DNA of 32,452 nucleotides from Candidatus Thorarchaeota archaeon (GCA_016839605.1 JAEOTX010000057.1:1-32452); one strand, 5' to 3'; numbered from the stretch's first letter, positions 7,022 to 16,091 are shown. Notes: generated from the sequence alone by a model not told the origin. Made by a program: numbers and translations.

Positions 7022-7831
7022 CTAGATCTCCGCTTTCTCGAACGTAATAATGCTTGCAATGAGCGCGACCACTCCGATGAGCACTGCCCCGCAAATTCCA
7101 AAGAACACCTCTCCGGCTTGTAGTCCCATGTCGCCCCCACTGACAAAGGCATTGGTTAAGAGTATTGGATTGAGGACATTGCGAATAACATCTGGAATAC
7201 TTGGCATGACGATGACCAAAGCAATAACGTACCAGAGCGCGATTCCCATAATCGCAGTGACCTCTGCTTTCTTAGAGATAATTGAGATTAGCGTGGTTAC
7301 TGATGTAAGGAGCATTATGAACGCCCAGAGTGCAGCTGATAGGAGAAGAATGGAGAAGACCTCCCTGTTGCCAGGAACAAAGATGAAGATTACCGAGAGC
7401 GAGCTGAATGTAGCAGACATTCCCAGGAGGACAATCATCCCGGATACTTTCACCGCCAAAAATGTGATGCGATCAACGGGGTAGGACAAGTACGTATGTA
7501 GAGTTCCATCCTCGAAGCGTCCCGCCAACGTGAATGCTACGAGTAGTGGGACCACAAAGGTGAGAACATGAGAAAAGCTAAGAGCTGAGAATCCATAAAC
7601 CGATGCTGTCATGGTCTGTCGATACTCAACAAAGGACTCAATTGCCGCCGTTCCATTCCATTCCGGACCCGGTCTGAGAAGCACGTATCTTCCGGCACCA
7701 AATACTCCGAGAGTGCTGATGAATGCGATAAAGAGGAAGACCACAACCACAGCCTCAACCGTTGGGAATGAATATGACTGGTTGATTTCCAGTTCATAGA
7801 TGGATCGAAGATTCCCGCCTTCCCTCTTCAT
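7022..7831 (-). CDS. ABC-2 type permease, copy 2
   Basis: 269 residues with about six membrane helices: one at 24-48 preceding an external loop that holds ...RPGPEWNGTAAIES..., then a cluster from about 80 to the end. The segment TLAGRFEDGTLHTYLSYPVDRITFL matches the ABC-2 permease coupling region, where E-x-G-T-L-x-x-x-L-x-x-P-x-x-R contacts the ATPase. It is a paralogue of the permease at 8406-9215, with the same length and the same external RPGxxWNGT loop. The start overlaps the stop of the preceding accessory gene in an ATGA, so translation is coupled. With the ATPase at 9208 and the other permease it probably forms a heterodimeric exporter. The substrate is unknown. Confidence 0.8.
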   Translation of the reverse strand: MKREGGNLRSIYELEINQSYSFPTVEAVVVVFLFIAFISTLGVFGAGRYVLLRPGPEWNGTAAIESFVEYRQTMTASVYGFSALSFSHVLTFVVPLLVAFTLAGRFEDGTLHTYLSYPVDRITFLAVKVSGMIVLLGMSATFSSLSVIFIFVPGNREVFSILLLSAALWAFIMLLTSVTTLISIISKKAEVTAIMGIALWYVIALVIVMPSIPDVIRNVLNPILLTNAFVSGGDMGLQAGEVFFGICGAVLIGVVALIASIITFEKAEI

Positions 7832-8409
7832 AAAGCATTCCTTCTTTTATTGCTACTTCCGCCCATCAGTGCATCAGGATGGAGCTGCTCATTCACTGCT
7901 AGTCCATTGCTTTCTATCCCCTCGATTCTGTTCAAAGCTCGTGGTAGGATAGCAATGCACGCGCCCACAGAGAGCAGGAGAATCCCAGGAACAAGGACGC
8001 CTGCATTAGGATATGACCTATCGATGTCAACCATAACGGAACTCGTGTCATTATCGTACGATGTCACAAGGATCGCGTAGACTCCTGGCGATGGGATTTC
8101 GATGATGTCATTGCATTGTGTGATATTCTCCAGACTGACCAGCTGGTTCGTGTTATGAAGAGATGCATTCTCAAGGGCTCTTAGTGCATTCTCCGAGTCG
8201 AGAGCATACAGGGAGAAGCTCTGGTTTGTGATACTCCATGCCTCTACGTATATGTCATCAGTCGCCCTGAAAAGATAGCCCTTGTATATGCCGCTATCAA
8301 CATCAGTCCCAAAGCCGAAGCTGCCTGACCCAAGAAGTGCGACAAACACCAGCGTAATGCCAAGAGTCATCATGAGTGTAGATAGACGACTGTTCAAGGA
8401 GCCCATCAT
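7828..8409 (-). CDS. two-helix membrane accessory protein of ABC exporter, copy 1
   Basis: 193 residues. An N-terminal helix (about 9-30) and a second at about 141-160 bracket an external domain of roughly 110 residues, followed by a soluble tail of about 30 that copy 2 lacks. It shares clear blocks with the protein at 6504-7019 (ALENASL; IIEIPSPGVYAILVTS; the FGF segment after helix 1), so the two are paralogues. It overlaps the permease genes on either side by four bases (ATGA), as expected for coupled translation. I know no named family for it. The fixed order permease then accessory, repeated twice, suggests that each permease has its own partner. Confidence 0.68.
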   Translation of the reverse strand: MMGSLNSRLSTLMMTLGITLVFVALLGSGSFGFGTDVDSGIYKGYLFRATDDIYVEAWSITNQSFSLYALDSENALRALENASLHNTNQLVSLENITQCNDIIEIPSPGVYAILVTSYDNDTSSVMVDIDRSYPNAGVLVPGILLLSVGACIAILPRALNRIEGIESNGLAVNEQLHPDALMGGSSNKRRNAL

Positions 8410-9215
8410 TGGACCTCCACTCTCTCAAACGCTACCAGACTTAGAGTAAGGACGACCAGTCCGACAAGCAATGTTCCCATCAAGACGATTGCCACATCCC
8501 AGGTCAGTAGCGTGCTTGTTTCTCCGGTCAACAAGCCTGCAACTGCAGCCACTGGGTTGAGAACTCCCTTGAAAGACTGGGGGAAGCCGGGGGTGTTCAC
8601 CAGTGTCAGAGCCGCTGACCAAGTCATCATCCCTGCAGCAGCACTGGCAACTGCTCTTCTTGAAACGATGCAGATCAGTACAGCCACTGAAGTAACAATC
8701 AAGATGAATATCCAAAGCGCAACGCTTAGTACGAGAATGGGGACAAGCTGCATGCTGCCGGGGATGAAGACGTGAACTGCAAGGAGCGAAAACACTGTGG
8801 CAGGCAAACCTGTTAGGAGCAGTATCGTGCCTACCTTCAATATCAGGATTCTGAAACGGGTTATTGGATACGTGAGAAAGGTCTGTAGAGTTCCATCCTC
8901 GAAGCCTTTTGCTAGGTTGAAACCAGCTAGCATAGGGATCAGCAGGATAAGAATGGAAATGAGGCCGGACAGAGAGGCTGCATACGCAGAAACTGAACCC
9001 TCCAAGAATCCGGAGTAGTGCTCGATCATCATAGTCCCATTCCATGATAGGCCTGGTCTGAGTTCCATCAGCATTGAGTCATTACCCACAGCTATTGCAC
9101 TCACAAGAGCCACGAACAGCAGGATTGCAGTGATACTCTCGAAGATTGGAAAGTAGTACGAGCAGTCCAGTTCCAGTTCAACGAAGGCCCGAAGATTCTT
9201 CCTCTCTTCACTCAT
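8406..9215 (-). CDS. ABC-2 type permease, copy 1
   Basis: 269 residues with about six membrane helices and a large first external loop containing ELRPGLSWNGTMMIEHYSGF. The coupling segment NLAKGFEDGTLQTFLTYPITRFRIL fits the ABC-2 permease pattern. A second hydrophobic half ends with VVLTLSLVAFERVEVQ, the usual short cytoplasmic tail. The start overlaps the end of the ATPase gene by eight bases, and the stop overlaps the following accessory gene. It is a paralogue of 7022-7831, and the two have diverged a good deal while keeping length and loop motifs, so the duplication is not recent. Confidence 0.82.
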   Translation of the reverse strand: MSEERKNLRAFVELELDCSYYFPIFESITAILLFVALVSAIAVGNDSMLMELRPGLSWNGTMMIEHYSGFLEGSVSAYAASLSGLISILILLIPMLAGFNLAKGFEDGTLQTFLTYPITRFRILILKVGTILLLTGLPATVFSLLAVHVFIPGSMQLVPILVLSVALWIFILIVTSVAVLICIVSRRAVASAAAGMMTWSAALTLVNTPGFPQSFKGVLNPVAAVAGLLTGETSTLLTWDVAIVLMGTLLVGLVVLTLSLVAFERVEVQ

Positions 9216-10125
9216 TTCTCACAAGCTCCTTAAAGGCGGCTTCAAGGCTGCCTGCCCTCTCGATTGCATACAATCTGATTCCCAAAGACGTGGCGGCATC
9301 CTCAACTTCTGCCTGAATGTCACTGATCTGACCTGATTCAAGATTGAAGGTGATGGAGTTCGCTCCCGAAACCCGGGGGCGTATCAAGCCCGGAAGTTGT
9401 TTTAGGATCTCCATGAGTCCGGCAGAATCAGATGTTATGATCCGGAAAGTATTCGATGTGTACTTCTCAATGATGTCCCGTACTGATCCCCTCTCAATTA
9501 TCTTACCAGCATCTATGAACGCGACTTGATGGCATACCCGTTCCAGTTCTGAGAGGATGTGTGAAGACACGAAGAACGAGACGCCCAATTCATGATGAAG
9601 GTTGACAATCAGATCCATTATGTCATCACGACCAGTCACATCTAGGTTTGATGTGGGCTCATCAAGGAACACCAATTCAGGACTCCCGACCAGAGCCTGA
9701 GCAATGCCAAGTCGTTGGTGCATCCCGGCTGAGAGATTCCCAATCTTTCTGTTCTTTGCGTAGGCAAGGTCAACCATGGTCAATAGGGCCTCAACTGATT
9801 TGTTGCTTCCATACAACTTTGCAACCTTGTCTAGGTAGTCCACGACTGTCATTGATTTCGGATAGGAGGGTCTTTCATGGAGGACTCCGATTCTTCTCCT
9901 CATCTCCAGTGAGTTCTTGCGTATGTCGAGGCCAAGGACCTTGCCTCCACCGACGTCAGGCCTGATGAGTCCGAGCAGTATCCGAAGAAGAGTAGTCTTT
10001 CCAGCTCCGTTTGGGCCAATGAGTCCGAAGATTCCTGAATCGACATCCAGATTCACGTTGTCCAGAGCCCTTACCTCACGAAAGTCCTTCACCAAATCAG
10101 TAACTGACACAACAAATTCCTGCAT
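9208..10125 (-). CDS. ABC transporter ATP-binding protein
   Basis: 305 residues, the ATPase of the exporter operon. Walker A is GPNGAGKTT (37-45), the signature is LSAGM (131-135), Walker B is LVFLDEP (151-157), and the switch His is in SSH (His189). The C-terminal 80 residues form the small accessory domain usual in ABC-2 exporter ATPases of the CcmA/drug-export type. One oddity is that the Q-loop region reads VLHERPSYP, with His-Glu where many ATPases have Gln. It is the first gene of a minus-strand operon with overlapping genes down to 6164. A TATA-like TTCTTATTAGAA near 10165-10176 and GAGGGG ahead of the ATG suit a promoter for the whole unit. Confidence 0.92.
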   Translation of the reverse strand: MQEFVVSVTDLVKDFREVRALDNVNLDVDSGIFGLIGPNGAGKTTLLRILLGLIRPDVGGGKVLGLDIRKNSLEMRRRIGVLHERPSYPKSMTVVDYLDKVAKLYGSNKSVEALLTMVDLAYAKNRKIGNLSAGMHQRLGIAQALVGSPELVFLDEPTSNLDVTGRDDIMDLIVNLHHELGVSFFVSSHILSELERVCHQVAFIDAGKIIERGSVRDIIEKYTSNTFRIITSDSAGLMEILKQLPGLIRPRVSGANSITFNLESGQISDIQAEVEDAATSLGIRLYAIERAGSLEAAFKELVRNE

Positions 10126-10365
10126 GCTGAATCAATCCCCTCGCCTCTATCATTCTTGTGCAATTCTAATAAGAAACTCGGTCCGTGGTCTTCTGAGCTG
10201 AAGCTGTACTTGCTTGAGAAAGCAACAATTTGATTTATCAAATGAGATTTGGAATTACCTTCACTTCTAATAATAATGGTCTTCTTCTCTGTAGGCACTA
10301 AACGAAGGTTCAGCTGGCCTTCCTGTGATTTTCCCTCTTTCTAATTACAGGATCAGGAAGCAAGC

Positions 10366-10509
10366 TTATTTTTTCCAGTAAGTAGAAGCTGACTTCCTAA
10401 ACAGGGTTGGCCATACCTCTTTTTCAATATGCTGCTCAACCCGTTTCAGCACTTTGCATTCAATAGTATCATCCAGGGGCTTTGTTTTAGTATTTGCGCT
10501 GGTTGTCAT
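10366..10509 (-). CDS. possible 47-residue small protein
   Basis: In the gap between the giant gene and the ABC operon, the minus strand has an ATG-initiated frame of 47 residues ending in TAA. It is charged and helical (PLDDTIECKVLKRVEQHIEK, then VWPTLFRKS near the end), unlike random translation. A TATA-like AATAATATAC at about 10577-10586 could serve it. No strong ribosome site or family match is seen. The rest of the gap (10126-10365 and 10510-10621) shows nothing else convincing. Confidence 0.33.
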   Translation of the reverse strand: MTTSANTKTKPLDDTIECKVLKRVEQHIEKEVWPTLFRKSASTYWKK

Positions 10510-10578
10510 ATCGCTCTAACCCCTAGCGAGATTCCACTAAAATCATTCTAAGAATTCACACACTGGTTTGACCCAAGT

Positions 10579-10595
10579 ATATTATTTACTGTCAA
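10579..10595. repeat. 17-base motif, copy 2
   Basis: ATATTATTTACTGTCAA is the one-mismatch partner of 6019-6035. On the minus strand it contains a TATA-like run that may belong to the promoter of the small ORF at 10366-10509. Confidence 0.35.
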
Positions 10596-10621
10596 CTTAG
10601 GCTGCAAACGGTTGTTAGATG

Positions 10622-13600
10622 CTAGAGTTCATAGAAACTGATACCTTCTCCTTCGAGGACGTTGATGACCTCCTCTCGGATGGTGCTAAGCATATCCTCC
10701 TCAAGATCAAAGGCGGAGAGATTGTTCTTCACCTCGCTATCAACAGGCTCAGAGGATATAGCGCTTGCATATTGAGAGTTACCCATATACTTCTTGACAT
10801 TATTCACCACGCAGACCTCCAGATTATCCCCTTCATCTGCCTCCAAAAAAACAATGACCACCGTGTTAGATTGCAATTTCCTGATTTCGAGTCCCCTGTA
10901 CCTGAAGACGCAATTCCTTTCGTATAAAGGAATGGCACCATCCAATGTTGACTGGAATTCCTCATACCTCTCAGCTAGAGTTATCCTGTGGCTTTCAAAT
11001 TCATCATCAAGATTGTTGAGATAGGAGGTAGGAATCACAGATTCGACTTCCTGTCTAAATGCCTCCAGCTCTTCGTCAGGCGGCCTACCTGGAGTCAGTA
11101 TAAACGTGAATGACTTATTCATCCATGCCTTTTGTGTGGACTTCGATATAATAGACCAGACCAGCTGATTACCCTTTATCCTGTTCGAAAGCCTCCAGGT
11201 ATCACTTGACCAATCGAACTCATCGATATCCGCAGCCCGAATTGCTTCCTCAAACCGTGGGTACTGGTGGAGCCTCGAGAACCTAAGGTCCATGATGGCG
11301 TTAGCATTAAGTCTGACAGGATGCCACGTCCCCTTCCGCGAATCAAAGAGCGCCTTGCATTCAGCTAGCAACGCTAAAGCAAAGATATCGAATCCAACTT
11401 CCTCCAATCCTCTCAGGGATGAGTCTTGCGATAAATCCTCCATCTGGACATGATAGGCAGAATCTAGCCGCCGAATTACCAAAGTGACATCATCCCCGTT
11501 GGTCGAGGCGAGAAGCTCCCTGCAGGTCCTTGGATAATGAAACTCATCGGGGTAGAATCGGCTTCGATGAACTAAAGGTTTCAGAAACGAGAGTACATCG
11601 TCATCATAGTCGATATCACTTTTGTAATCCCATGCGAGGGTATTGCCCAGTGACCAATATCCCTTTCCCATTCGGATTGGAGTTCTGAGGAAGTGTACAA
11701 GCTCCTGCGTCCTTCCAAACTCATGTCGTTCCTCAACTGATTCACCCTCAATATTGACCTCATAAACCCTCAGGTCATCGTTGACATTCACCCTTAGTTT
11801 CACTGGTATGGTCTTGTGTTTCACTCGGGATAGCTTAACAAGTGCCTCCTCAATATAATCTGGAACCTCAGGCACATTAGTAGGAGGCACGAAGCCAGCT
11901 GTTGATTCCAGCTTGATCCAAGGAATGCTATTCTGCCGCCCGCTAGGTTTCCCATGGATAAGAGAGAATGAAGCCCATTCAAGTTCCTCATATTCGTTTA
12001 GTACAGGAATCCAGAGAATTTTAGTGTCCTGAACTGTGGTTACGATAAGTGAAGTTCTATCGGTTGACGATAGGGCTTCTCTTGCAAATTCCTTCAACCG
12101 CTGAGGAGCGGTCACGCACTGATGCCATTTCGACGGAATCCATCTATCGTTGAGCCCCTCAATAAATCCTGTTAGGACTCCATCATCATAAGGAATAATG
12201 ATAAGACCGTCATATCCAGATTCGGACTCCTCCCACACAATTGCACCAACCTGTTCTTCATCTGTCGCTCTCTCAGGAAGGTTGAGCTGTGAGAGAGTCT
12301 TAGTTCGAGTTCTGAGGTTGGATAAGATTGCCTGAAAGCTATACACTGACTTAGATTTGCTATCCTGCGTGTGCATGCCAAGCTGGTAGAATGTCCATTC
12401 CCCTACTGAGTTCCAGAGATGTTCTGCAAGATCCTGATTCCTGTCTTTTATAGCTGCTAAGACAGCTAAGAACAGGTTGTTGCCATACAGGAGGAGTAGG
12501 TCAGGAGTCGCTTCAACAATCTCCTCCATGGACTGCTTGTTCTCGGAGTTCAAGACTTCGTGAAGATTTTGTCTGAGGGGTAGAAGATCTTGCCAGACTG
12601 AAGCTCTCTTGGGGTCTTCAAGGATGATAAGCTGAATCTTCCTGAGTGAACCAAGGAAGAACTCCTTTCCGTTAAGGGAAGGGTTCTCCTTGAGAAGGGC
12701 AAACTGCTTTTCACAGACCTTCTCTATTCTCTTGCAGCAGTCCTTCAGACTCTTTGATAGGAAATGCTGTTTCCTCAGATATCGTGTCGCATGATAGAGC
12801 CGCCTGAGCTCAAGTTCGCGGGTTTCAAGGGTATCGATTCCGTTAGCCCCGATGTTGAAAGACATTTGAGTGTGAGTAAACACATTGGATTCTTCTTCAT
12901 CATCAATTTGCCTAGGCGTGAGTTCATAGAACCAGCGTCGTGTGATTTTCTTCTTTGGGCTTGTAAGAACATCACAATATCTTCTCTCTCCTCTTCTCGG
13001 GATGGGTGGAGGTCTTGTGACATCGAGGACCAACCTCTCACCCATTGTCGAGCCCCTTGTGGAGCTCACTGTCTGGACCATCGTCTGCCACTGAGGCTTC
13101 TTCGTTGGTTCTACGGGTTCTTCTTCTACTTCCTTGACAGACACATGGTCTCTACTCCTGAGGACGCTGGGCACAAGTGTCAGTGCATCCTCAAGGACCT
13201 CAGAGAATGATTCGCCTGATAGACTCCCAGTAGAAGCATAGATGCTGGAGAGGGTCACTCCTCTCTCGTACATGGACTGAGCTTCAGTAGTGTATGCGAT
13301 CACATCCTCAGGAGCGACGATTCTGTCCCGTCTAGCAAGTCCTCTGAACTTCTCTGCAAATCCCACAAGATGGGGGACGTGGATTGCAGCTCTCCAGGGT
13401 TCAGCCTTGGTTGGGGTGTCCTGCACAATGATTCGAACATTCTCCTGATGAGGGGTCGACCAACCAAATCCCCAGGGCGTCGTGGAGATATTATAGATGA
13501 CCTCGTCAAGATGGGTTCTACGAGGCGAGTCATGTCTGATTGGATTGACACATTTGCGCTGGTAATGTACATTCATTCGAGTATGAGGGGTTCCACTGTC

Positions 13601-15889
13601 AATCCAGATGATATTGACATTCGACTGGGGAAGAGAGTCAAGCAGATGCTGCTCAAGGGCACGGACGAGACTCTGCTGATATGCTGGAACCATCTCTTTG
13701 AGTTCCATCCAGCCATCAAGGATGATGATACGCTCATCCTCCTTCTCCTCAGGAAGAATGGTCCTGACGTGCTGGTCCAGTCTGTCTAGTGCCTCTGCTC
13801 CTTCTGTCAGAATGTCCGTAATGTTTGCGCTTAAGTCTAAAAACTCGATGGACTTGAGGGTAGCGTTGAGCTTTCGGTGGTCTATGCTAGAGATCATCTT
13901 CTCACGTAACAGAGAATCAAGACCGAATCGCTTCCCTACCAGTTCATCTGTCTTATAGTCCCCCTTGAGATCCAACCAAACGACCTTTTCGATAGGTGCC
14001 GTTGAGGTCTCGAGGCACTCTTGTATATGATGAAGGAGGTGCCAGTTTCGTGAGAGTCGTGCCGCCGTCACTCCCGAGGAGGTAGGTGAGGGAATTGACA
14101 CATAGAGTGTGAGGATGCGGTCGTCTGCCTCTCGGTCACTGAAGGGGCTCTCCACAGGTAGACTACATGGAATGACCATCTCATCCAAGAGGTCGGTTGG
14201 TCCACGGGAGGGGGCTACAAGTAGACCAACTCTTGGAACATCATCTCCAGTCCCTAGAGATTCTGGTGAAACTGAGATAGGTGCGTCCTGGTTGACAAGC
14301 TGATGAATGAGTCCTGTCGTCAGTTCTTCAAGGAGGAACTGAAAGGCTGGAAAGATCTCTATTGGGGTCTGGTCTGTATCTAGGACAATGACACCTTTCC
14401 ACAGAGAGGTTGGTGGAGTCGAATCGAAAGCCACTAGCTTCTCATAATCAGCAAGCATCTCATGTTCGTAGGTGTGTAGCTGCTGAAGTGCATCTGGTTC
14501 TGGACTCGATGTGACGAGAGAATTCCATTCGGCTTCGCTCAATGCGCGTTTCCAAGCATAGAAGGCAGGAGTGACTGATCTCTTTCGTTTGCGGATGATC
14601 TCCATTCCATAGAGGCTGAAGTCAAAGGCGGTCTTGGTCTTGACCTCAAGTACCATCACAGGTGTCCAGATGATTCGATCTGTGACCTCTCGTCTTATGA
14701 AGATGGTTAGGTCCACATGTCCAGAGCGTTTCGCAACAGGCAACTCAGCGACCACAAGAATTGGTGTCAGTGAATCGAGCATTTTGTCCCCTGAGAACAC
14801 TACTTGTCTCAATGAAACGGGATGGTGGAGATTGGAGAGGAGTATCCTGTGCCAGTTGTTTCCTTCTCGCTGACTGAGAGCTAATACGTGTTCGATGAGT
14901 TTCTCAACATCCTTGTCTGCAACCATTCCCTCATCAGTATCAATGTAGTCCAAAAGCTCTTCCATTGACTTTCTCTCAGTCTTGTCAGCTGCTTCCTTGA
15001 GCTGCCTGATAGCCTTCTTTCGAATCTTTTCGATGGACAGGTCTATCGAGCTCTCTCCGTGTGTCTTTGAGATTCGCTGACGAGTCCTGCTACGTTTCCT
15101 GTAGAGTGCCCGAATCTCAAGGACAATCTTCCTGAGCTCATAATCTGCATGGGGATTGAAGTTTGGTCTACCTGTCCTTCCATCAGTGTATATCCAATCA
15201 AGGAAAGGCTTCAGTCGATGAATGAGGAGCTGAATGTATCGATGCGACTCAGTCATAGGGACATGATAGATGAAACATTGCCGACAGAGTTCGACACAAT
15301 GAGCCCTGATCATATCCACAAAATCTAGTCCTGGCAGGGTGGGATGAGATAGAAATATCCGGGGGCTCTTTGCCTCTCGCTCGTACCCATATCGCCAGTA
15401 AATCTTCGTAGCGCCATCATCCACTATTTCGTCAGCTTCAGTCTTAGTGAATATTCTCTTGCTCCCATCTAGATATTCACGAATCTGAAATGCTTGCGGT
15501 CTTGGAAATGGGTAGAGGGTCATAGCAATATCGCGAAGTCGTGCTCCTGCATAGTTGAGTAGAGCGTTGAGTGGACCGACGGTTCCCTCCAGCCAGCTAT
15601 AGACCCGCTTGAGCTCTTTGTTTCCGAATCGCTTAGTGCTAGTCCATACAATCTTGAGAAACTGGCCACGCATATTTGGCTCTGCATTCTGGACGTGAGA
15701 AAAGTCGGTACCCCCCTGTTCGAAGTCTTTACGGGCTGAGTTCCACATCTTCTCGATGCTCTGATAGTGCCTACGAGTCTTCCTACTTACTCTATTCCGA
15801 GCTATTCGAGTCAATGCTACAAGGCCCATGTATATTGCAGTACTGATGGTACCACTTGGATTGTCGATCTTTCCTTTTCGACCCCTCAT
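10622..15889 (-). CDS. giant PD-(D/E)XK nuclease / degenerate HerA-like ATPase protein
   Basis: About 1755 residues, the largest gene here, with no family that I recognise over its full length. Positions count from the upstream in-frame GTG 15913. Residues 1-330 are basic and helical. Residues 397-482 hold a nuclease-like core: GHVDLTI (Asp401), VLEVKTKT (Glu423, Lys425) and QQLHTY. Residues 604-740 read like a HerA/FtsK ATPase: PTSSGVT (611-616), a P-loop with Val where Lys should be; WLDLKGDY (646-653), like the HerA D-x-K-G-[DE]-Y motif; and IIILDGWME (729-737), a Walker B-like strand. Residues 740-870 continue as an alpha/beta domain; the C-terminal 750 residues are unassigned alpha/beta. 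I choose ATG 15889 because GTG 15913 falls inside the TATA-like box. Large HerA-like proteins with nucleases are common in defence systems (for example DptH, SIR2-HerA), but I cannot claim orthology. Confidence 0.6.
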   Translation of the reverse strand: MRGRKGKIDNPSGTISTAIYMGLVALTRIARNRVSRKTRRHYQSIEKMWNSARKDFEQGGTDFSHVQNAEPNMRGQFLKIVWTSTKRFGNKELKRVYSWLEGTVGPLNALLNYAGARLRDIAMTLYPFPRPQAFQIREYLDGSKRIFTKTEADEIVDDGATKIYWRYGYEREAKSPRIFLSHPTLPGLDFVDMIRAHCVELCRQCFIYHVPMTESHRYIQLLIHRLKPFLDWIYTDGRTGRPNFNPHADYELRKIVLEIRALYRKRSRTRQRISKTHGESSIDLSIEKIRKKAIRQLKEAADKTERKSMEELLDYIDTDEGMVADKDVEKLIEHVLALSQREGNNWHRILLSNLHHPVSLRQVVFSGDKMLDSLTPILVVAELPVAKRSGHVDLTIFIRREVTDRIIWTPVMVLEVKTKTAFDFSLYGMEIIRKRKRSVTPAFYAWKRALSEAEWNSLVTSSPEPDALQQLHTYEHEMLADYEKLVAFDSTPPTSLWKGVIVLDTDQTPIEIFPAFQFLLEELTTGLIHQLVNQDAPISVSPESLGTGDDVPRVGLLVAPSRGPTDLLDEMVIPCSLPVESPFSDREADDRILTLYVSIPSPTSSGVTAARLSRNWHLLHHIQECLETSTAPIEKVVWLDLKGDYKTDELVGKRFGLDSLLREKMISSIDHRKLNATLKSIEFLDLSANITDILTEGAEALDRLDQHVRTILPEEKEDERIIILDGWMELKEMVPAYQQSLVRALEQHLLDSLPQSNVNIIWIDSGTPHTRMNVHYQRKCVNPIRHDSPRRTHLDEVIYNISTTPWGFGWSTPHQENVRIIVQDTPTKAEPWRAAIHVPHLVGFAEKFRGLARRDRIVAPEDVIAYTTEAQSMYERGVTLSSIYASTGSLSGESFSEVLEDALTLVPSVLRSRDHVSVKEVEEEPVEPTKKPQWQTMVQTVSSTRGSTMGERLVLDVTRPPPIPRRGERRYCDVLTSPKKKITRRWFYELTPRQIDDEEESNVFTHTQMSFNIGANGIDTLETRELELRRLYHATRYLRKQHFLSKSLKDCCKRIEKVCEKQFALLKENPSLNGKEFFLGSLRKIQLIILEDPKRASVWQDLLPLRQNLHEVLNSENKQSMEEIVEATPDLLLLYGNNLFLAVLAAIKDRNQDLAEHLWNSVGEWTFYQLGMHTQDSKSKSVYSFQAILSNLRTRTKTLSQLNLPERATDEEQVGAIVWEESESGYDGLIIIPYDDGVLTGFIEGLNDRWIPSKWHQCVTAPQRLKEFAREALSSTDRTSLIVTTVQDTKILWIPVLNEYEELEWASFSLIHGKPSGRQNSIPWIKLESTAGFVPPTNVPEVPDYIEEALVKLSRVKHKTIPVKLRVNVNDDLRVYEVNIEGESVEERHEFGRTQELVHFLRTPIRMGKGYWSLGNTLAWDYKSDIDYDDDVLSFLKPLVHRSRFYPDEFHYPRTCRELLASTNGDDVTLVIRRLDSAYHVQMEDLSQDSSLRGLEEVGFDIFALALLAECKALFDSRKGTWHPVRLNANAIMDLRFSRLHQYPRFEEAIRAADIDEFDWSSDTWRLSNRIKGNQLVWSIISKSTQKAWMNKSFTFILTPGRPPDEELEAFRQEVESVIPTSYLNNLDDEFESHRITLAERYEEFQSTLDGAIPLYERNCVFRYRGLEIRKLQSNTVVIVFLEADEGDNLEVCVVNNVKKYMGNSQYASAISSEPVDSEVKNNLSAFDLEEDMLSTIREEVINVLEGEGISFYEL

Positions 15890-15911
15890 CGCTGAAATAG
15901 TATCAAGAGGC

Positions 15912-15930
15912 ACATATAAATATAATTAAT
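15912..15930 (-). promoter_or_regulatory. TATA-like promoter of the giant gene
   Basis: On the minus strand TTAATTATATTTATATG lies about 25-30 bases before a predicted start near 15895, giving a nearly leaderless message for ATG 15889. The candidate left hairpin of the TnpB element is only about 50 bases further upstream, so the element sits at the edge of this promoter. Confidence 0.45.
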
Positions 15931-15977
15931 TTCGTTGGTAACCAAAATTACTCTAAATCATAATTTAAGCCATGATA

Positions 15978-16001
15978 AGCCTAATTTTATAAAATTGGGC
16001 T
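15978..16001. repeat. candidate left-end hairpin
   Basis: GCCTAATTTT pairs with AAAATTGGGC around a two-base loop (AT), with one T:G pair; an outer A:T pair extends it to 11 bp. It lies about 90 bases before tnpB, where IS605-type elements carry their left-end hairpin. A promoter-related palindrome is the alternative. Confidence 0.4.
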
Positions 16002-16091
16002 ATTATAACATTATAATCTTAATAAGTTTATATTCATTCTGTATTACTATTTGGTAGGAGTTCAAAACCGATTCTCAAGACGAGGATTGGA

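Noticed and set aside
8425..9045. 206-residue frame inside the ABC permease gene
   Set aside because: It is rich in Cys, His and Ser and is a frame shadow of a well-supported permease.
10089..10298. 69-residue minus-strand frame overlapping the ATPase start
   Set aside because: It overlaps the ATPase gene and its likely promoter, and its translation has no coding character.
12764..13210. 148-residue plus-strand frame inside the giant gene
   Set aside because: It lies antisense to a long, motif-bearing gene and has no signature of its own.
10622..15889. Naming the giant gene dptH
   Set aside because: Size and HerA-like motifs agree, but there are no dptF/dptG or dnd genes, and the similarity cannot be measured here.
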